A stretch of 64,000 nucleotides of DNA, from the NCBI RefSeq assembly GCF_024171895.1, contig NZ_JAMTCQ010000012.1, forward strand, positions 306,283 through 370,282. Direction: 5' to 3'. The position numbers and the translations under genes were made by a program. The DNA is from Prauserella halophila (GTDB lineage: Bacteria; Actinomycetota; Actinomycetes; Mycobacteriales; Pseudonocardiaceae). Shown here piece by piece: positions 60,273 through 64,000 of this stretch. The notes beneath the pieces were generated by a model, which ran no database searches, was not told where the DNA came from, and saw nothing but the letters and a program-made list of their open reading frames with translations. The first letter of the stretch is position 1; each line of letters starts with the position of its first letter.

Positions 60273-61703
60273 ATGGGGAAGTTGTTCGGATTACTGGACG
60301 AGCTGGACGTGCAGAAGGGCAAGGTCCTGCTGGAGCAGATCAACCCGTTCTCCGGGGCGATGGATGTGCACGAACTGGTGCGTCGAGTTCGCGAGGGGGA
60401 CGCGGCGAAGTGGCAGACCACGGCCGAGGAGATGTCCGGCGTCGCGACCGCCAGTGACAACGCCGCCAACAAGGGGCGGGAGATGCTTCAGGCTCTGGAG
60501 AGTTCCTGGTCCGGGGCGGGCGCCGACGCCGCCTCCGAGGCCATCGGGTCCAGTATCAAGGTGACACAGGACGCGGCCGACCTCTACGGGCGCAATGCCG
60601 AGTACTTCACCTCGAACTCCGGGCAGTTCGAGGGCATCAAGAACCGGCTTCCCGACGTGCCCTCCAAGCCGCCCGAGACGGGCATGTGGGATTCCGTCAC
60701 GCCGTGGGACACCGATGCCGAGGACGCGGCCAACCAGTACAAGGCGGATGTCGACGCGGTCCGGACGATGTACTCCGGCTACGAGGGCGATGTCCGCCAG
60801 TCCGCCTACGACATGCAGGCCGACTTCGGGCGGATCGAGGACCTCGGCGGCGACTTCGGCTCCTTCGAGCGCGGCGGGTCCGACTCCGGCGACGACTCGG
60901 GCTCGGGGGTCATCGACATTCCCGGCCCCGGTGACGGCGGCGGTGACACGGGCCGTCCGGTCGCTCCCGTCGGCCCGGTCGGCGGCGGCCCGGAGCCCAG
61001 TGACCGGTCCGTTCCGCCCGGTGACGGCTACCGGTCGTCGAACCCGGGCCCGACCCCGAACGATGACACCGGCACCTCCGGCTACACCCCGCCGAGCACG
61101 GTGACCCCGCCCGCGGCGAACTATCCGGGTCCGAACGCCCCCGGCGGTGTGCCGGGCAACACCGGTTTCGGTCCGAACGGCGGCACGTCCGGCACCACGG
61201 GCTTCGGTTCGACCGGTTTCGGCCCGAGGGGAACGCCGGGAACGAGCGGGTTCGGCCCCGGCGGCGGCTCGTCCAGCGGCGGCACGGGCGGACGCTCCTC
61301 GGCCCCCGGCATGGGACGTGCGGGCGGCTACTCCGGCGGCGCGGGCGGCGGTTATTCCGGCGCGGGCGGCGCGGGTGGCAGCGGCGCGCCCGGCTCCGGC
61401 GCGGCACCGGGCTCGGGCAGGATGACCGGCGCGTCCCCCGGTGGTTTCGGCCCGACGGGCTCCGGTGGTGCCGGCGCGGCCGGTGGTGCGGGTGCCGCTT
61501 CGTCCTCGGGCGGTGGCCGCGGCGGCATGATGGGCGGTATGGGCGGCGCGGGCCGTGGCGGCCAGGGCGGTGGTGACGAGGAGGAGCACCAGCGCAAGTA
61601 CATCGCCGACACCGACGAGGCGTTCGACCTCACCGAGGGCGAGGAAGTGCTGCGCGATCCCGTCACCGGACACGTCGTCACCCCGCCCACCATCGGCGAG
61701 TAA
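60273..61703 (+). CDS. PPE/WXG-fold ESX substrate-like protein with Gly-rich tail
   Basis: 476 residues. Residues 1-~190 are helical with the WXG-type turn SSWSGAGADAASEAI; residues ~210-440 are Gly/Pro/Ser-rich (GFGPNGGTSG, GGYSGGAGGG). The end is acidic and conserved-looking (EEEHQRKYIADTDEAFDLTE, then VTPPTIGE). ATG 60273 follows AGGGGGA. It is likely a type VII secretion substrate or secretion-associated protein recognised by the EspG encoded next. Confidence 0.82.
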   Translation: MGKLFGLLDELDVQKGKVLLEQINPFSGAMDVHELVRRVREGDAAKWQTTAEEMSGVATASDNAANKGREMLQALESSWSGAGADAASEAIGSSIKVTQDAADLYGRNAEYFTSNSGQFEGIKNRLPDVPSKPPETGMWDSVTPWDTDAEDAANQYKADVDAVRTMYSGYEGDVRQSAYDMQADFGRIEDLGGDFGSFERGGSDSGDDSGSGVIDIPGPGDGGGDTGRPVAPVGPVGGGPEPSDRSVPPGDGYRSSNPGPTPNDDTGTSGYTPPSTVTPPAANYPGPNAPGGVPGNTGFGPNGGTSGTTGFGSTGFGPRGTPGTSGFGPGGGSSSGGTGGRSSAPGMGRAGGYSGGAGGGYSGAGGAGGSGAPGSGAAPGSGRMTGASPGGFGPTGSGGAGAAGGAGAASSSGGGRGGMMGGMGGAGRGGQGGGDEEEHQRKYIADTDEAFDLTEGEEVLRDPVTGHVVTPPTIGE

Positions 61704-61709
61704 CCCCTC

Positions 61710-62447
61710 ATGGCCGTCCTGACCCGACCCGTCGTGCTGCCACGGGAGATCCTGCTGCACGTGTGGGAACTCGAAGGGCTCGGCGAGACCCACCCCGTTC
61801 TCGGCGCGCGCACGAAATACGTGCCCATGGACCTCAAGGGCGGGACCGACCGCGCCTGCTTTTCCGCACTGGAACAGCTGGGACTCGCCGAGGGTGACAC
61901 GCCCACCCGCGAATTCCGCGTCGCACTGCGCGTGCTGAACTCACCGGTCCGGGACCTGTACTGCTACAGCGAAACCGCCCACGGGAAACTCCAGTTCGCC
62001 GCCGCATCCGGCGGTGGCGTGACCGTCGGGGTGCAAGTGGACGGTGACCTGGTGACGCTGGCGACCACCGGCGAGGACGAGCTGATCGACGGATTTCTCT
62101 CCGAACTTCCCGAATTCCCGCCCGCGTCGGTCCCGCCGCTGCACACGACGAAACAGAATTTCGCGCAGCGCGACGAGAACCACGACATGTTCGCCGCGAA
62201 ACAGAGCCCGGAAAAGCAACTCGAAAACGTGATGAAAGCGCCGCGGCTGGGCGTGCACCAGGTGTACGCCGGGGGCCGCACGTCCGACGGCGGCTACCGC
62301 AACAGCAAACCGTTCACCGTCGTCGACATCCGCGACCGGGGACGCGTCGTCACGTTCACCGACCCCGACGGCGGCCTCCACTGCCTGCCCGGCGATCACG
62401 GCACCCTGACGAACACGTTCCTCGCCACCTGGCAGTCGTTGCCCTGA
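61710..62447 (+). CDS. ESX secretion-associated protein EspG family
   Basis: 245 residues. VVLPREILLHVWELEGLGE at the start and TLTNTFLATWQSLP at the end match the EspG fold. EspG proteins are cytosolic chaperones for PPE-type substrates. It follows the PPE-like gene by 6 nt. No ESX core ATPase or channel gene lies in this window, so this is a detached accessory locus. Confidence 0.9.
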   Translation: MAVLTRPVVLPREILLHVWELEGLGETHPVLGARTKYVPMDLKGGTDRACFSALEQLGLAEGDTPTREFRVALRVLNSPVRDLYCYSETAHGKLQFAAASGGGVTVGVQVDGDLVTLATTGEDELIDGFLSELPEFPPASVPPLHTTKQNFAQRDENHDMFAAKQSPEKQLENVMKAPRLGVHQVYAGGRTSDGGYRNSKPFTVVDIRDRGRVVTFTDPDGGLHCLPGDHGTLTNTFLATWQSLP

Positions 62448-62507
62448 CCGGGGAGGCCGGACCGCCCTGCACCTGCCGGAACACGGAGCCGTTCGGCGGT
62501 CCGCTCC

Positions 62508-63983
62508 TCACCGCAGGGGATCGCCCCATTCGACGTCGCTGCGCAACCGGCTCTTGAGCAGCTTGCCGCCGGGATTCCGGGGCAGCGGCCGGTCGGAGAC
62601 CACCACGTATTGCGGGAGCTTGAACTCGGCAAGCTGCTCGCGGCAGTGCTCGATCACCGCGTCGACGTCGACCCGTTCACCGCTGCCGTGGATCACTGCG
62701 CCGACCTTCTCACCCATCACTTCGTCGGACACGGCGACCACGGCCGCCTCGGCGACACCGGGCGCGTCCGCCAGTGCGGCTTCGACCTCGATGCTGGAGA
62801 TGTTCTCGCCGCCCCGGTTGATGATGTCCTTGACCCGGTCGACGATGTGCACGCGCCCCGCGTCGTCGACGCGGACGACGTCGCCGGTGTGCAACCAACC
62901 GTCCACAATGGTCGCAGCATCGGCGTCGGGGCGGTTCCAGTAGCCACGGGTCACGTTGGCGCCGCGCGCCACCAGTTCGCCCACCGCGGGGTCGTCGCCG
63001 ACGGGCACGATGCCGAGCCGCACCGACGGGACCGCGTACCCCACCGAGTCGGCGTGATCGACCGCGTCGTGATCGGGCAGGATCGTCATGAGCGAGGCTG
63101 TTTCGGTCATGCCGTACCCGTTGAACAGCTGCGCGCCGGGAAACGCCCGCTTGAGCGAGACCACCAGCGAGGGCTCGATCGGCGCTCCGCCGTAACCGAC
63201 CCAGCGCACGCCCGAGACGTCCGCATCGGCGAAGGCATCGCGGCGCAGTGCCAACGCGTACACCGCGGGCACGGTGACCAGAAACGAGATGCGTTCCGCG
63301 GACACGGCGGAGATCAGCTCTCCGACATCCAGCGACGGCATGACGACCGCGGTGCCGCCGAGGTGGACGGCGGTCAGCAACTGCGAGTTGCAGCCCGTCA
63401 CGTGGAACAGCGGCACCGAGATCAGCGTCCGCAGTTCCTCACCCACGTCGCGTGGGACCCCGAGGCAGTGAGCCATGTTCTCGGCGTTGGTCACGAACGC
63501 CTCGTGGGTGGTGGGCACTCCCTTGGGGTTGCCGGTCGTGCCGGAGGTGTAGAATAACGCGGCCACGTCGTCGGCCGTCGCATGCTCGGTGACGTACGGT
63601 TCGCCGTCGGGCAGCGGCGTGTCGGCAGCGAGGTCCACCGCCGTTCCCGCGTCGGACAGGACGAACTCGACCTCGGGCTGCGCCGAACGCGTGTTGACGG
63701 CGACCGCCACGGCGCCCGCCATCACCGTTCCCCAGAACGCCAGTACCCAGTTCGTGCCCGCGGCGTAGCGAACCGCCACGCGGTCACCCGGGCCGACACC
63801 GCGGGCCCACAGTCCTCCGGCGACGCGGGACGCACGCTCCCACAACTGCCGGTAGGTCAGCCGCTCCGCGCCCAGCTCCACCACGGCCTCGCTGTCCGGA
63901 CGCGTGTCGACCTGCGTCCGGAGCAGGTCGAGCAGCGTTTCCGGCAGGTCGTCGTAGTGCGGCGCACCGTCGCGGCTCGACAC
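62508..63983 (-). CDS. AMP-dependent acyl-CoA ligase
   Basis: 491 residues, ANL family: LFYTSGTTGNPKGVPTTHE, LFNGYGMTETASLM, WLHTGDVVRVDDAGRV, DRVKDIINRGGENISS and the C-terminal Lys in PLPRNPGGKLLKSRL. Likely activates a fatty or aromatic acid. The GTG at 63983 is close to the window edge and the frame stays open beyond it, so the true start may lie outside. Convergent with espG, with a 60-bp spacer. Confidence 0.85.
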   Translation of the reverse strand: MSSRDGAPHYDDLPETLLDLLRTQVDTRPDSEAVVELGAERLTYRQLWERASRVAGGLWARGVGPGDRVAVRYAAGTNWVLAFWGTVMAGAVAVAVNTRSAQPEVEFVLSDAGTAVDLAADTPLPDGEPYVTEHATADDVAALFYTSGTTGNPKGVPTTHEAFVTNAENMAHCLGVPRDVGEELRTLISVPLFHVTGCNSQLLTAVHLGGTAVVMPSLDVGELISAVSAERISFLVTVPAVYALALRRDAFADADVSGVRWVGYGGAPIEPSLVVSLKRAFPGAQLFNGYGMTETASLMTILPDHDAVDHADSVGYAVPSVRLGIVPVGDDPAVGELVARGANVTRGYWNRPDADAATIVDGWLHTGDVVRVDDAGRVHIVDRVKDIINRGGENISSIEVEAALADAPGVAEAAVVAVSDEVMGEKVGAVIHGSGERVDVDAVIEHCREQLAEFKLPQYVVVSDRPLPRNPGGKLLKSRLRSDVEWGDPLR

Positions 63984-64000
63984 GCCGTCGGCCGGGAAGG

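Overview
High-GC actinomycete chromosome, most likely a Pseudonocardiaceae (Saccharomonospora/Prauserella-like) genome. The evidence is very high GC, GTG/TTG starts, ATGA/GTGA stop-start overlaps, an SigECF-DUF5667 (BldN/RsbN-like) pair together with bldC, DUF3558 lipoproteins and EspG-type ESX genes. The gene order follows the Mycobacterium tuberculosis Rv0489-Rv0557 region closely (gpm1, senX3-regX3, ppx, Rv0497-0499, proC, Rv0500A/B, galE2, Rv0502, serB1, hemA-C-D-B, hemL, Rv0525-0530, menA/E/B/D, Rv0556-0557). All family assignments are by eye from translated motifs and synteny; no search was run.

Layout. 1-5.7 kb: phosphoglycerate mutase, a toxin-antitoxin pair on the minus strand, the phosphate-sensing SenX3-RegX3 pair and an exopolyphosphatase-type enzyme. 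5.8-14 kb: a very long low-complexity membrane protein, a sugar isomerase-like protein, a thioesterase, proC, a small HTH protein, the 33-residue ribosomal protein bS22, an epimerase and an acyltransferase. 14-21 kb: SerB-like phosphatase, ECF sigma factor with its DUF5667 partner, an acyl-activating enzyme, glutaredoxin, YqeB and ArsC-like proteins. 21.6-36.9 kb: a molybdenum oxidoreductase, the redox regulator Rex directly coupled to hemA-hemC-hemD, then hemB and hemL, interrupted by a CGNR regulator/hydrolase pair, a TetR/methyltransferase pair and three small membrane proteins. 36.9-43.5 kb: system II cytochrome c maturation operon (ResA-like, CcdA, ResB, CcsB) followed by a ParA-like ATPase. 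43.5-44.5 kb: a small mobile-element remnant with an acetyltransferase. 44.7-57 kb: bldC, AsnC-type regulator, CysK2-like enzyme, and the menaquinone genes menA, menE, menB and menD with a broken HigBA module between menE and menB, then an inositol monophosphatase and a mannosyltransferase. 57.2-62.4 kb: a type VII secretion accessory locus in which a WXG-like/DUF3558-lipoprotein cassette is tandemly triplicated next to a PPE-like protein and EspG. The right end carries an acyl-CoA ligase.

How it fits together. Heme, cytochrome c maturation and menaquinone synthesis sit together, with the NADH/NAD+ sensor Rex (and its own operator) at the head of the heme operon, so the middle of the window is a respiratory-chain assembly region.

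Most unusual signals: (i) intergenic spaces built from a mosaic of four short repeat families, one of which also lies in frame inside ccsB; (ii) a recurrent promoter layout, TANNNT followed by 6-8 nt and then the start codon, implying many leaderless transcripts; (iii) a Rex with a ~245-residue Lys/Ala-rich N-terminal tail; (iv) the triplicated ESX-associated cassette; (v) 15-18 bp in-frame repeat expansions in linkers of at least seven otherwise ordinary proteins.
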